Source of the DNA: Flavobacterium sp. AED
GTDB taxonomy: Bacteria > Bacteroidota > Bacteroidia > Flavobacteriales > Flavobacteriaceae
Reading direction: 5' to 3'
DNA: 64,000 nucleotides
Assembly: GCF_000812945.1 (NCBI RefSeq)
Contig: NZ_JSYM01000003.1
Span: forward strand, 372,001 to 436,000
Shown here: positions 1 to 9,223 of the stretch, piece by piece
Layout of the letters: each line of letters starts with the position of its first letter
How positions within the stretch are numbered: position 1 is the stretch's first letter
Program-made: the position numbers and the translations under genes
The notes under the pieces: model-generated
Told to the model about the DNA's origin: nothing
Seen by the model: the letters and a program-made list of their open reading frames with translations, nothing else
The model's database searches: none

Positions 1-734
1 AAATCAGAAGAGTAATACGACAGTAGTGCTTCCGTTTCATCTTGTGGGAGATTTACAAAATTCCCATTTGCATCGAAACGTTGCATGAATTTATCTCCCT
101 CAGGATTGTAATCTGGTTTTTCCCAATCGTATTTGATTACTTTTTTATACTCTGGTGTTTTGTAGATTAAAGATAAAACAAAACCAGTTATCAATCCTGC
201 CAAATGACCTTCCCAAGAAATTGCTTTTTCTCCCGAGGTCTCGGGACTTGGAAAAACATACCAAACCAAACCACCATAAATAACAATTACGGCAAGTGAC
301 AAAGCCACCAAGCGATAATATTGTGTTTGCATACCCTTGAAGAAAATAAAACTCACCAACACATAAATCAAACCACTAGCACCTATATGGTAATTATCTC
401 TCCCAATAACCCAAGTAATTATTCCCGAAAGCAAAATTCCAAATACAATAACTTTGACAGACTGATTGGCATAAAAAAATTGCAAAGCAGCCAATAAAAT
501 TAGCAATGGAATTGAATTGTTATAAAGATGCTTAATATCAGCATGAATAAAAGGGCTAAATAAGACTCCTTGTAAACCAGAAAACTCTCTTGGATAAATT
601 CCATATTCAACAAAATCAAAATCAAATCGAATTTCAAGCCAAAAAACAAACCAAAGGAATACTACAAAAAAAAGCGGAAGTCCAATAACCGCATTAGTAA
701 ATTTGAAATGATTATCCATTAGTTTTAGTTTCAT
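1..734 (-). CDS. rhomboid family intramembrane serine protease (C-terminus cut by window edge)
   Basis: Reading the minus strand from the ATG at 734 gives an open frame of about 244 codons that runs off the left edge. It is rich in hydrophobic segments. The rhomboid signatures are visible: a His/Asn-containing segment (HLYNN) in an early membrane helix, the GASG serine motif with the catalytic Ser near residue 120, and EGHLAG with the catalytic His near residue 177. Rhomboids cut transmembrane substrates inside the inner membrane. The C-terminal tail after the last helix is hydrophilic and its end is not seen. A second in-frame ATG at 719 is an alternative start. The gene is divergent from rarA. 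Confidence 0.88.
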   Translation of the reverse strand, partial: MKLKLMDNHFKFTNAVIGLPLFFVVFLWFVFWLEIRFDFDFVEYGIYPREFSGLQGVLFSPFIHADIKHLYNNSIPLLILLAALQFFYANQSVKVIVFGILLSGIITWVIGRDNYHIGASGLIYVLVSFIFFKGMQTQYYRLVALSLAVIVIYGGLVWYVFPSPETSGEKAISWEGHLAGLITGFVLSLIYKTPEYKKVIKYDWEKPDYNPEGDKFMQRFDANGNFVNLPQDETEALLSYYSSD

Positions 735-827
735 GTTCTTTTAAATTAAACTCAAAAACTTATCCAAAAGCAATTTAGTGCTATTTTGTCATAGTATAAC
801 TAAAAGGGCATTTTAAATACAATCCCC

Positions 828-908
828 TAGCCCAGATGGAAACGGCATCCTTTTTATCTCGTTTTTTAACGAGATAAAAAGATATAGTGGACAGCTGGAA
901 ATAGCTCC
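828..908 (+). repeat. dispersed intergenic repeat, copy 1 (short form)
   Basis: The left end reads TAGCCCAGATGG and the right end CAGCTGGAAATAGCTCC. Both ends match the copies at 11709-11850 and 27259-27398. The core is a perfect 13-bp stem with a TTTT loop (851-880) that the other copies lack. It lies between the divergent rhomboid and rarA genes and has no coding potential. Confidence 0.75.
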
Positions 909-993
909 AAATAAAAATAGTAATTTTACCAAAGTTATATTTTTGATTTATGATTGAAGATTAACGAATTTAGATTTCAGATTTAAAAAACAA

Positions 994-2271
994 ATGGAAG
1001 CACCACTTGCAGAACGCATTCGACCACAAAAACTAGAAGACTATATCAGTCAATCCCATTTGGTAGGACCAAGCGGCTCATTGACTCAACAAATTACAAA
1101 AGGAATAATTCCTTCGCTTATTTTCTGGGGACCACCTGGAACTGGAAAAACAACTTTGGCACAAATTATTGCACAAGAATCTAAACGACCTTTTTACATT
1201 TTGAGCGCTATCAATTCAGGTGTGAAGGATATTCGAGATGTTATTGAAAAAGCAAAACAAAGTGGCGGATTATTTACTGCAAAAAATCCTATCCTATTTA
1301 TTGATGAGATTCATCGTTTTAGCAAATCTCAGCAAGACTCTTTACTGGCTGCTGTGGAAAAAGGCTGGATAACACTGATAGGTGCAACCACAGAAAATCC
1401 AAGTTTTGAAGTTATTCCGGCGTTACTTTCGCGTTGCCAAGTTTATGTTTTAAATGCTTTTACAAAAGCCGATTTAGAAGCCTTATTGGAACGCGCCATG
1501 AAAACGGATAATTATTTAGCAAACAAAAAAATTGTTTTAAAAGAAACAGAAGCTCTATTAAGACTTTCCGGAGGTGATGGACGCAAGCTATTAAATATTT
1601 TTGAACTTGTCGTAAACGCTTCTAATGAAGCCGAAATTATAATCACTAACGATCGAGTCTTTGAATTGGTGCAACAAAATACCGTTTTGTATGACAAAAG
1701 TGGCGAACAGCATTATGATATTGTTTCGGCTTTTATAAAATCAATTCGAGGAAGTGATCCAAACGGAGCCGTTTATTGGCTTGCAAGAATGATTGAAGGT
1801 GGTGAAGATGTAAAATTCATAGCCAGACGTATGCTTATTCTAAGTAGTGAAGATATAGGAAATGCAAACCCTACTGCTTTCATCATGGCAAATAATGCAT
1901 TCCAGGCAGTTTCAACTATCGGCTATCCTGAAAGCAGAATTATATTAAGCCAATGCGCTATTTACTTAGCAACTTCCCCTAAAAGCAATGCTTCGTATCT
2001 TGCTATAGGAACTGCACAACAACTGGTGAAACAAACAGGCGACTTACCGGTCCCCATTCATTTGCGTAATGCACCCACAAAATTAATGAAAGAATTAGGC
2101 TATGGGGAAGAGTATAAATATTCTCATGATTTTGCCAACAATTTTGCTGAACAAGAATTTCTTCCTAATGATTTAAGTAATACCCCTATTTATAATCCGG
2201 GAAACAACTCGCGAGAAAATACCATTCGGGAATTCCTAAAAAATCGTTGGAAAAATAAATACGGGTATTAA
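994..2271 (+). CDS. rarA: replication-associated recombination protein A, AAA+ ATPase
   Basis: The 425-residue protein matches the RarA/MgsA/WRNIP1 family in length and motif order. It has Walker A GPPGTGKT at about 46-53, Walker B LFIDEIHRF at about 101-109, and a sensor-1 stretch GATTENPSF at about 130-138. The C-terminal region carries the family's helical tetramerisation domain, with the typical SSEDIGNANP stretch. RarA acts at stalled replication forks and interacts with SSB and the clamp-loader machinery. The gene stands alone on the plus strand. Its leader contains a TTTCAGATTT stretch like the heptamer repeat in front of obgE. Confidence 0.95.
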   Translation: MEAPLAERIRPQKLEDYISQSHLVGPSGSLTQQITKGIIPSLIFWGPPGTGKTTLAQIIAQESKRPFYILSAINSGVKDIRDVIEKAKQSGGLFTAKNPILFIDEIHRFSKSQQDSLLAAVEKGWITLIGATTENPSFEVIPALLSRCQVYVLNAFTKADLEALLERAMKTDNYLANKKIVLKETEALLRLSGGDGRKLLNIFELVVNASNEAEIIITNDRVFELVQQNTVLYDKSGEQHYDIVSAFIKSIRGSDPNGAVYWLARMIEGGEDVKFIARRMLILSSEDIGNANPTAFIMANNAFQAVSTIGYPESRIILSQCAIYLATSPKSNASYLAIGTAQQLVKQTGDLPVPIHLRNAPTKLMKELGYGEEYKYSHDFANNFAEQEFLPNDLSNTPIYNPGNNSRENTIREFLKNRWKNKYGY

Positions 2272-2277
2272 AATTAA

Positions 2278-2300
2278 AAGCGATGCATTGTGCATCGCTT
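2278..2300. terminator. bidirectional terminator hairpin between convergent genes
   Basis: A perfect 10-bp stem (AAGCGATGCA paired with TGCATCGCTT) with a 3-base loop lies between rarA and the convergent gene at 2323-3084. The T-rich tail is on the minus-strand side, so it best serves the minus-strand gene. Confidence 0.7.
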
Positions 2301-2322
2301 AGAAAATTATATCTTTTGAAAT

Positions 2323-3084
2323 CTAAAATTTAACATCTACTTTTTCAGAAATTAATTTATCATTCTGGTAATATTCAAAAAACCATTGGTTGTCCTTTGC
2401 AATTAGAATACCTTGTATATTCCCTCTAGCAGCAATGAAACAATCCTTTCTTGAAGAATTAAATATTTTCAGAATCACTTTTGGCGTACTATCAATTAAT
2501 TGAAAACCTGTAGCTGTAGGTTGTGCATAAAGTGTTCCCAAATTATCCCCACCTATGTTTGCCTTAACAGTTTCGCTTGTAGATAGAGGTGCTGAAACTT
2601 CTTGATAAACTGGCGATGGACTAGTTGGGCTAAAATTTGTATCTGAATTGCGAACAACTGTATTATTATATTTATATTCCAATGCATAAACAGAAATAAA
2701 AGCTTTATTCAAAGCCTCAGTATAGGCCAATTGAAAATCTTTTTCTTTACTTATACCGCTAGCAGATTGAAAAATAATTTTTCCATTACAATCCTTGAAA
2801 GTGATATATAATTTTGTTGTTAAAAAAGACTTTTCTTTTACAACATCAAAATACATCAAACTACATCTATCATTGTATTCTTTTGGTAAAGACTCATTTG
2901 CATAAAAGGCCTGAAAGCCAGCTTTATTCAAATTAAACTTAGATAAAGTTGCGAGTCTATATTGATTATCACTTTTTATAAAGTCAAATTTTAAAGGAAT
3001 AAGTACTGCTTTATAATCATTTATAGATTGCGAGAAACAGTAACTTGAAATTAATACTGCGAGAAATAGGAATCGTGTTTTCAT
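2323..3084 (-). CDS. hypothetical secreted protein, 253 aa
   Basis: The N-terminus (MKTRFLFLAVLISSYCFSQS) is a clear Sec signal peptide with probable cleavage around residues 18-20. The rest is soluble, with no motif I can assign. A Ser/Thr/Pro-rich stretch near residues 145-165 may be a linker between an N-terminal domain (about 20-140) and a C-terminal domain (about 175-253) that ends in a beta-rich KDNQWFFEYY segment. It probably resides in the periplasm or outer envelope. The gene is convergent with rarA and upstream of nothing obviously co-transcribed. Function unknown. Confidence 0.8.
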   Translation of the reverse strand: MKTRFLFLAVLISSYCFSQSINDYKAVLIPLKFDFIKSDNQYRLATLSKFNLNKAGFQAFYANESLPKEYNDRCSLMYFDVVKEKSFLTTKLYITFKDCNGKIIFQSASGISKEKDFQLAYTEALNKAFISVYALEYKYNNTVVRNSDTNFSPTSPSPVYQEVSAPLSTSETVKANIGGDNLGTLYAQPTATGFQLIDSTPKVILKIFNSSRKDCFIAARGNIQGILIAKDNQWFFEYYQNDKLISEKVDVKF

Positions 3085-3169
3085 ATGTAGCTAATATTTG
3101 TTTTTAATTTAAATGGCATCGTCTTTCTTCATTTATGCTTGCATTTTTGAATCATGGCGATAGGATAAT

Positions 3170-3859
3170 TTATAAATATTTTTTTAATTCTAATAAGTGA
3201 TTGACTTGTTTAATATCTTGTTCCACTTGTGCTTTACTTTCATTAAAATAAATAGCATCAAAACCTGCATTAAGAGCTCCTTCAACATCTGCTTCTAAGC
3301 TATCCCCAATCATAATACTGCTTTCTTTTTTGGCTTTTGCCAAATCAAGGGCATATTCGAAAATAATAGGATTTGGCTTTTTTACACCTGCCATTTCAGA
3401 ATTAGTAATTGTTTGAAAATAATTCCCAATATTTGAATTGTTTAACTTTTTAAATTGCACTTCAGCAAAACCATTGGTAATAATATGCAGTTTATATTTT
3501 TGATTTAAATAATCCAAAACCTCAAAAGTTCCATCAAAAAGATGGTTATTTTCAGGTAATCGCTGAATGTATTCTTGAGCTATCGTTTCAATCTCCTCAT
3601 CAGAAATAGCGTAGTTTAATGCATCAAAAGAATGTTTCAACCGATTGTAGCGCAATTCACCATGCGTAATTTTATCATATTGATATAACTTCCAACATGC
3701 TTGATTTATTGGCACATATTTTTCAATGAATGCTGCGGTTTCAATTGTTGGGTGGCTTTTATTAAAAATAGCCTCAAACGTTAATTCAGAATTTTTATCA
3801 AAATCCCAAAGCGTATGATCTAAATCAAAGAATACGTCTTTTATAATGGTATGTTTCAT
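3170..3859 (-). CDS. YjjG-family HAD noncanonical pyrimidine nucleotidase
   Basis: This is a HAD-superfamily phosphatase of 229 residues. Motif I is FDLDHTLWDFD with Asp12, Asp14 and Thr16; motif II is ITNG near 127-130; the motif III Lys is in GVKKPNP near 160; motif IV is GDSLEADVEGA near 185-194. The LDHTLWDF form and the cap length fit YjjG-type nucleotidases, which dephosphorylate pyrimidine nucleoside monophosphates including damaged ones. It is the last gene of a tight minus-strand run below radC (9-base gap), so it is likely co-transcribed with radC. The exact substrate is inferred from the family only. Confidence 0.85.
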   Translation of the reverse strand: MKHTIIKDVFFDLDHTLWDFDKNSELTFEAIFNKSHPTIETAAFIEKYVPINQACWKLYQYDKITHGELRYNRLKHSFDALNYAISDEEIETIAQEYIQRLPENNHLFDGTFEVLDYLNQKYKLHIITNGFAEVQFKKLNNSNIGNYFQTITNSEMAGVKKPNPIIFEYALDLAKAKKESSIMIGDSLEADVEGALNAGFDAIYFNESKAQVEQDIKQVNHLLELKKYL

Positions 3860-3868
3860 TTTTAACTT

Positions 3869-4570
3869 CTAAAATATTCCTTCATCGACAAAGCTAAAAT
3901 AACTAGTTTCAGTCACGATAAGATGGTCTAAAACTTTTATTTCTAAGCTATCTCCTGCTAGTTTTAGTTTCCGTGTAATTTGTTTGTCAGCATCGCTTGG
4001 AATCAATGTTCCCGAAGGATGATTATGACATAATATTAATCCCGTTGCCCCCATTTCAAGTGCCGTTTTAAAAACCAATCGCACATCAACCAAAGTTCCA
4101 GTTATTCCGCCTTTACTTAATTGTGATTTTGAAATGACTTTATTTGAATTATTCAAATATACAATCCAAAATTCCTCGTGTGGCAATTCACCAATAATAG
4201 GTTGCATGATTTCAAAAATCGTTTTACTGGAAGTAATTTTTGTTAATTCAACTGCATCCTCTGCCCTTCTTCGTCTTCCCAGTTCCAAAGCGGCAATAAT
4301 CGAAATTGCTTTGGCCTCGCCTATTCCTTTAAAATTTGTCAATTGAGAAATCGATAATTTTCCTAACGCATTCAAATTATTATTGACACTCCCTAAAATC
4401 CGTTTACTTAAATCAACCGCTGATTCGTTACGACTTCCTGAACCTATCAAAATAGCAATCAGTTCTGCATCGCTCAAAACACTTTTGCCTTTGAGCATTA
4501 GTTTTTCTCTTGGTTTGTCGTCTTCGGACCAATTAGTAATTGGGAAAAAAGAATTTTCAGGCATAGGCAT
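3869..4570 (-). CDS. radC: RadC family JAB/MPN-domain protein
   Basis: The 233-residue protein has an N-terminal helix-hairpin-helix region (about 75-95) and a C-terminal JAMM metal site: His182, His184, Ser192 and Asp195 in CHNHPSGTLIPSDAD. This is the standard RadC layout and length. RadC was named for a DNA-repair phenotype, but its biochemical role is unsettled. Family members often sit near mobile elements, yet here it is in a housekeeping run with 7-9 base gaps to the GNAT gene upstream and the HAD gene downstream, so it is probably part of the chromosomal backbone. Confidence 0.93.
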   Translation of the reverse strand: MPMPENSFFPITNWSEDDKPREKLMLKGKSVLSDAELIAILIGSGSRNESAVDLSKRILGSVNNNLNALGKLSISQLTNFKGIGEAKAISIIAALELGRRRRAEDAVELTKITSSKTIFEIMQPIIGELPHEEFWIVYLNNSNKVISKSQLSKGGITGTLVDVRLVFKTALEMGATGLILCHNHPSGTLIPSDADKQITRKLKLAGDSLEIKVLDHLIVTETSYFSFVDEGIF

Positions 4571-4577
4571 ATTTCTC

Positions 4578-5036
4578 TTAAATTTGTTTTTTCATACAAA
4601 TACTATTTTCTAAGCCTACATAAGGTTCGTAATTATCAACAATAGTATAGCCTACTTTTTGATACAAACCGATGGCTTCTTTTTGTTTATACAACGTTTC
4701 TAAAACAGAGAAAGAAAAACCTAACTCATGCGCCCAAAGCTCTAGTTCTTGCAATATTTTTTGCGCGAACCCCATTCCTCGTGCTTCGGGAGAAACAAAC
4801 ATACGCTTTAATTCAATTGTATTTTTATCGTATTTCTTAAAACAACCACAGGCTACAGCTTTATCATCGAGATAAATAATAACAACATTAGGATTTAATT
4901 CTATAACGTTATTTCCCCAATAATTTGTTTTTAATTCTGGATAACGCTCCCAAAGACTGGCATCTAATGCTGCAATGAGAGTTCCAAAATCTAGATTCTC
5001 ACTGGTCGTTTTAATAACTTCTATTTTGTTATTCAT
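4578..5036 (-). CDS. GNAT family N-acetyltransferase
   Basis: This 152-residue protein covers one GNAT fold. The acetyl-CoA pyrophosphate loop is visible as SPEARGMGFAQKIL (about residues 82-95), preceded by the ELKRMFV strand and followed by a C-terminal YQKVGYT segment typical of the family. The acceptor cannot be told from sequence. It lies 7 bases from both mpl upstream and radC downstream, which suggests one transcript. Confidence 0.88.
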   Translation of the reverse strand: MNNKIEVIKTTSENLDFGTLIAALDASLWERYPELKTNYWGNNVIELNPNVVIIYLDDKAVACGCFKKYDKNTIELKRMFVSPEARGMGFAQKILQELELWAHELGFSFSVLETLYKQKEAIGLYQKVGYTIVDNYEPYVGLENSICMKKQI

Positions 5037-5043
5037 CCTATTT

Positions 5044-6399
5044 CTATTTCATCAATTCCTTTACTTCATCGAAATTTAATCCACCATAATTCCCTGAACT
5101 CATCAATAACAAAGCTGAATTTTCAAGATTTAAATGAAACAAATAGTCTTTGAAATCTTTTGGATTGGTATAAATGATTAAATCTTTTCTGTTGAATGCA
5201 TTTGCTATTTGTTCATAAGTCACTTCTTCCAGCTGCTTAATTTTTACTGCATCAGGCGAATAGAAAACAACTGCTTTATCAGCATGTTCCAACGCACCTT
5301 CATATTCTTTTAAAAATTCAGCATTCAGGCTACTATACGTATGCAACTCTAAACAAGCCACCAAAGTTCTATTTGGATATTGTTCTTTTACAGCTTTTGT
5401 TGTTGCCGCCACTTTGCTTGGCGAATGGGCAAAATCTTTATACGCTACTTTAGTTTTGCTTTCAGCGATTTTTTCTAATCGTTTTGAAGCGCCTTTAAAA
5501 CTCGCGATAGCTTCATAAAAATCGGCTTCATCGACTCCCATATTCTGGCAAATCCATTTGGCTCCAGCCAAATTATTAAGATTGTGTGCTCCAAAAACTT
5601 CTATTGGCATGTCGCCTTCCGGAGTTTCGAGAAGTGTAACACCATCACTTACGGTATATTTTGGAGTATGATAGGATAATTTTCGGATTGGGTTCGTAGC
5701 GGCTTCGGCAACACGTTTCACTTCGGAATCATCTTCATTGTAAACCAAAATCCCACCATTTGTAATTTTGTCAATAAAAATTTCAAACTGTTCTACATAA
5801 TTTTCATACGTTGGAAAAACATTGATATGATCCCAAGCTATTCCAGAAATCAAAGCAATATTGGGTTGGTACAAATGAAACTTTGGCCTTCTGTCTATTG
5901 GAGAAGACAAATATTCATCTCCTTCCAAAACAATAAAATCATTTTCTTCTGTAAGATGCACCATCGTGTCAAATCCTTCCAGTTGTGCACCAACCATATA
6001 ATCTACCGCTATATCGTGGTAATGCATCACATGAAGAATCATTGAAGTTATGGTTGTTTTCCCATGAGAACCACCAATGACAACACGTGTTTTATTTTTA
6101 GATTGTTCATAAAGGAATTCAGGATAGGAATATATTTTCAAACCTAATTCTTGAGCTTTCAACAGTTCTGGATTATCAGCTTTGGCATGCATTCCTAGAA
6201 TTACTGCTTCAACATCTGAGGTAATTTTTTCAGGAAACCAACCTAACTCAGGAGGCAAAATTCCTTTCTTATCTAATCTTGATTTTGATGGTTCAAAAAT
6301 GGCATCATCACTTCCCGTTACTTGGTATCCTTTGTTGTGTAATGCTAAAGCTAGATTGTGCATGGCACTTCCACCGATAGCTATAAAATGTGTACGCAT
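5044..6399 (-). CDS. mpl: UDP-N-acetylmuramate:L-Ala-gamma-D-Glu-meso-DAP ligase (peptidoglycan recycling)
   Basis: The protein is a 451-residue Mur ligase. It has an N-terminal Rossmann-like domain starting with HFIAIGGSAMHNLA, a central ATP loop GGSHGKTT at about 109-116, and a C-terminal ligase domain with a DFAHSPSKV motif. The opening and the DFAHSP motif point to Mpl rather than biosynthetic MurC. Mpl re-attaches recovered tripeptide to UDP-MurNAc in the cytoplasm. It heads a run with the GNAT, radC and HAD genes. The anhydro-MurNAc kinase gene anmK, another recycling gene, is in the same window at 39555-40625. Confidence 0.92.
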   Translation of the reverse strand: MRTHFIAIGGSAMHNLALALHNKGYQVTGSDDAIFEPSKSRLDKKGILPPELGWFPEKITSDVEAVILGMHAKADNPELLKAQELGLKIYSYPEFLYEQSKNKTRVVIGGSHGKTTITSMILHVMHYHDIAVDYMVGAQLEGFDTMVHLTEENDFIVLEGDEYLSSPIDRRPKFHLYQPNIALISGIAWDHINVFPTYENYVEQFEIFIDKITNGGILVYNEDDSEVKRVAEAATNPIRKLSYHTPKYTVSDGVTLLETPEGDMPIEVFGAHNLNNLAGAKWICQNMGVDEADFYEAIASFKGASKRLEKIAESKTKVAYKDFAHSPSKVAATTKAVKEQYPNRTLVACLELHTYSSLNAEFLKEYEGALEHADKAVVFYSPDAVKIKQLEEVTYEQIANAFNRKDLIIYTNPKDFKDYLFHLNLENSALLLMSSGNYGGLNFDEVKELMK

Positions 6400-6460
6400 T
6401 TTAGTTTATGATTTATAGTTGTTGTATTCGAAATAAGTCAGTAATTAATACTTGATCCAT

Positions 6461-7156
6461 TTATCCTTTTTTATCTTTATATTCTTCTAAAACTGATTTG
6501 GCTTTTTCAGGATCATTCATTTTGTTTTTATACAAATTAGCCAGCATTTGATAGCTGACTTTTGACCCACCTACAGCTATTGCTTTTTTATATTGTTGTT
6601 CGGCGACTTTGTATCTTTTAAAATATTCATCAATATGTCCTTTAGATAAATACCCATCAACGGGTGACAATCGTAACAATTCATTTGAATACTTTATAGC
6701 TTTAGATTCACTACCCCCAACAATTCCGGGTAACTGAATATACAATTCTACTAATGCCCAACGTGCCTCAATATGCTTTGGGTTAAAAACTATCGCTTTT
6801 TCAAAGGACTCTTTAACTTCATCTATCATTCCAAGGGCCTTAAATTTATTGACCTGTGTGGCTTTCATTCCTAGCGCTCCTCCATATTTAAAATAATAAT
6901 TAGCTTCCGAAGGTTTTAATTGTTTGAGTTTTTTATAATAACCAATCGCTTTATCCCAAGATTTATTTCGTCCGGCTATATCTCCTAAATATTCAATGGT
7001 TTTCAAATCAGAAGGATTGGTCTTCAAAATGGATTCAAAAAGGGACTGTGCCTGATCAAATTTTTCTTCTTTGAAAAATTTCTCTGCTTTATCAAAATTG
7101 GATTGAGACCAAATCATTAAAGGAAGTAATAAAAAGAAGTATACCATTTTTTTCAT
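6461..7156 (-). CDS. secreted tetratricopeptide-repeat protein
   Basis: The 231-residue protein has a short signal peptide (MKKMVYFFLLLPLMIWSQS). Consecutive TPR-like helix pairs run from about residue 20 to the end, for example NFDKAEKFFKEEKFDQAQSL, KSWDKAIGYYKKLKQLKPSE and KRYKVAEQQYKKAIAVGGSK. TPRs are protein-binding scaffolds. Export suggests a periplasmic or outer-membrane partner, which cannot be named. It lies 61 bases upstream of mpl in the same direction. Confidence 0.85.
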   Translation of the reverse strand: MKKMVYFFLLLPLMIWSQSNFDKAEKFFKEEKFDQAQSLFESILKTNPSDLKTIEYLGDIAGRNKSWDKAIGYYKKLKQLKPSEANYYFKYGGALGMKATQVNKFKALGMIDEVKESFEKAIVFNPKHIEARWALVELYIQLPGIVGGSESKAIKYSNELLRLSPVDGYLSKGHIDEYFKRYKVAEQQYKKAIAVGGSKVSYQMLANLYKNKMNDPEKAKSVLEEYKDKKG

Positions 7157-7270
7157 CTTTCAAAAATAAGGAAATTTTGAAGTATTAAACAGCTTTTTTT
7201 AGGCTAAAAGAACCCAAAATTAAAAAAGGAAACATAATGAATAAGAAACATTACCATAACATAGAGTAAT

Positions 7271-7278
7271 TACTTTCG
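7271..7278 (+). promoter_or_regulatory. possible -7 element (TACTTTCG) before the metallophosphoesterase
   Basis: The motif matches TAnnTTTG at seven of eight positions. It lies only 12 bases before the ATG, which would leave a very short leader, so the assignment is weak. Confidence 0.25.
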
Positions 7279-7290
7279 TTAAAACAAATT

Positions 7291-8106
7291 ATGAAAAGAA
7301 AGAGAAAAATTCCTTTAGTGGTATTAAGCGATGTACACTTAGGAACATATGGCTGCCAAGCCAAAGAATTACTGCAATATTTAAAATCTATTCAACCACA
7401 AATGTTGGTTTTAAATGGAGATATTATTGATATGTGGAGTTTTAGCAAAAGCTATTTTCCAGCATCACACATGAATGTCTTGAGACAAATTATAAAGATG
7501 TCAAATCAAGGAACCCGTGTTATTTACATTACCGGAAATCATGATGAAGCTTTGAGAAAATATTCTGATTTTATTTTAGGGAATTTTGAGCTGGCAGATA
7601 AATTAATTCTGGATTTAGACGGAAAGAAAACGTGGATTTTCCACGGAGATGTATTTGACTCCTCTACGAAAGGTTATGCTAAAATATTAGCCAAGCTTGG
7701 TGGAAAAGGATATGATTTATTGATTTTAATCAACAGTTTGATTAATTGGTTTTTAGTGCTTTTGGGAAAAGAGAAAAGAAGCTATTCAAAAATGATTAAA
7801 GACAGTGTCAAGAAAGCGGTTTCGTTTGTATCCAATTTTGAAACTACAGCAGCAGAAATTGCCATTCAAAAAAAATACAGCTATGTAATTTGTGGACATA
7901 TTCATAAACCCCAAATGAAGGAAGTTGAAAACGAACATGGGAAAGTGATGTATCTCAATAGTGGCGATTGGGTTGAAAACCTAACTGCATTGGAATACAA
8001 AAAAGAAAAGTGGCGTATTTATCAATACAAAAGATCCGACTATTTAGACCTTGAAAACAAAGAAGACAAAATTGTCAATGATATTGTTACTAAAATTTTA
8101 TCCTAG
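7291..8106 (+). CDS. LpxH-like metallophosphoesterase (UDP-2,3-diacylglucosamine diphosphatase family)
   Basis: The 271-residue protein shows all the calcineurin-type metal motifs: LSDVHLG (Asp14, His16), NGDIID (about 42-47), GNHDE (about 82-86), a downstream FHGDVFD, and CGHIHKPQ near residue 205. The arrangement resembles the LpxH/UDP-2,3-diacylglucosamine hydrolase family, but genomes of this group usually encode several such paralogues, so the lipid A assignment is only probable. It is followed on the same strand, after about 100 bases, by a MurG-like glycosyltransferase, a pairing that suggests joint work on an envelope glycolipid. Confidence 0.8.
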   Translation: MKRKRKIPLVVLSDVHLGTYGCQAKELLQYLKSIQPQMLVLNGDIIDMWSFSKSYFPASHMNVLRQIIKMSNQGTRVIYITGNHDEALRKYSDFILGNFELADKLILDLDGKKTWIFHGDVFDSSTKGYAKILAKLGGKGYDLLILINSLINWFLVLLGKEKRSYSKMIKDSVKKAVSFVSNFETTAAEIAIQKKYSYVICGHIHKPQMKEVENEHGKVMYLNSGDWVENLTALEYKKEKWRIYQYKRSDYLDLENKEDKIVNDIVTKILS

Positions 8107-8179
8107 CTATTTCGCACAATTACTTTCAAAATCAAACCATTAAAAAACAAGTTTTTCTATCATTTTTTAATTAGAAATT

Positions 8180-8187
8180 TATATTCG
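8180..8187 (+). promoter_or_regulatory. possible -7 element (TATATTCG) before the glycosyltransferase
   Basis: One mismatch to TAnnTTTG, 21 bases before the ATG at 8209. It suggests the glycosyltransferase can be transcribed separately from the phosphoesterase upstream. No clear -33 TTG was found. Confidence 0.3.
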
Positions 8188-8208
8188 ATACAATCTAAAT
8201 AAATTCAC

Positions 8209-9210
8209 ATGAAAATATTTTATGCTATTCAAGCTACTGGCAATGGACATATCAGCAGAGCAATTCAATTACATCCTTATTTAAAAAAGTTTGGAACTGT
8301 CGATTTTTTTATGAGCGGAAACAATGCCAATCTGGATGTCAATTTGCCTATAAAATTCAAAAGCGATGGCTGTAGCTTACACTACAGTAAATGTGGCGGT
8401 TTAAATTATTGGGATATTGCCAAAAACATTAAACCATTACAGATGTTCAACGATGCAAAGTCGCTACCATTAAAAAATTATGATGTTGTAATTAATGATT
8501 TTGATTCGATAACTTCCCTTGCCTGCAAATTACAAAAAGTACACTCCGTACAATTTGGACACCAAGCCAGTTTTATTTCAGAATCGACGCCAAGACCAGA
8601 AAAGAAGAGCATTATGGGAGAAATGATTCTGAAACATTATGCGCCTTCTCCACAATATATTGGCTTGCATTTTGACAAATACGACTCCTTTATACGCCCT
8701 CCAATTATCAAGGATGAGATCCTAAATGCCGAACCTAAAAATAAGGGTCATATTACCGTTTATTTGCCTTCTTTTCAAAAGGATTGTTTAGAAAAAGCAT
8801 TCAACAAGCTTCCTAACTTCTCTTTCCATTGGTTTTTGAATGATATAAAAACCAAACACACTATAAAAAACGTTACTTATTTTCCCGTTAATCAAGCATA
8901 CTTCAATAAAAGTCTAATAACTTGTGAAGGAATTATTACTGGCGGAGGATTTGAAACGCCCGCTGAGGCATTATATTTAGAAAAAAAAATACTTTCTATT
9001 CCTATTCGGAAACACTATGAACAAGAATGCAATGCAGCGGCTCTCAAAAAAATGGGTGTTCCAGTCCTTTATGATGTTGATGATGATCTCTATTTAACAA
9101 TAGAAAACTGGCTTGATTCTCCTACAAAATACCCAAAGATACAGGCTAACAATATCCCCGAAACCTTGCAATTTTTATTTGATACTTATAATCATAACGG
9201 AATCCAATAA
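8209..9210 (+). CDS. MurG-like glycosyltransferase (MJ1255/VC2487 type)
   Basis: The 333-residue protein opens with a GT-B style N-terminal motif (IQATGNGHISRAIQ, residues 7-20). In its second half it has the donor-binding segment ITGGGFETPAEALYLEKKILSIP, as in MurG/UGT-type enzymes. No membrane span or signal peptide is seen, so it acts at the cytoplasmic face. The family commonly occurs with metallophosphoesterases like the gene just upstream. Donor and acceptor are unknown; an envelope lipid acceptor is an inference. Confidence 0.82.
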   Translation: MKIFYAIQATGNGHISRAIQLHPYLKKFGTVDFFMSGNNANLDVNLPIKFKSDGCSLHYSKCGGLNYWDIAKNIKPLQMFNDAKSLPLKNYDVVINDFDSITSLACKLQKVHSVQFGHQASFISESTPRPEKKSIMGEMILKHYAPSPQYIGLHFDKYDSFIRPPIIKDEILNAEPKNKGHITVYLPSFQKDCLEKAFNKLPNFSFHWFLNDIKTKHTIKNVTYFPVNQAYFNKSLITCEGIITGGGFETPAEALYLEKKILSIPIRKHYEQECNAAALKKMGVPVLYDVDDDLYLTIENWLDSPTKYPKIQANNIPETLQFLFDTYNHNGIQ

Positions 9211-9223
9211 ATTATAAAAACAG

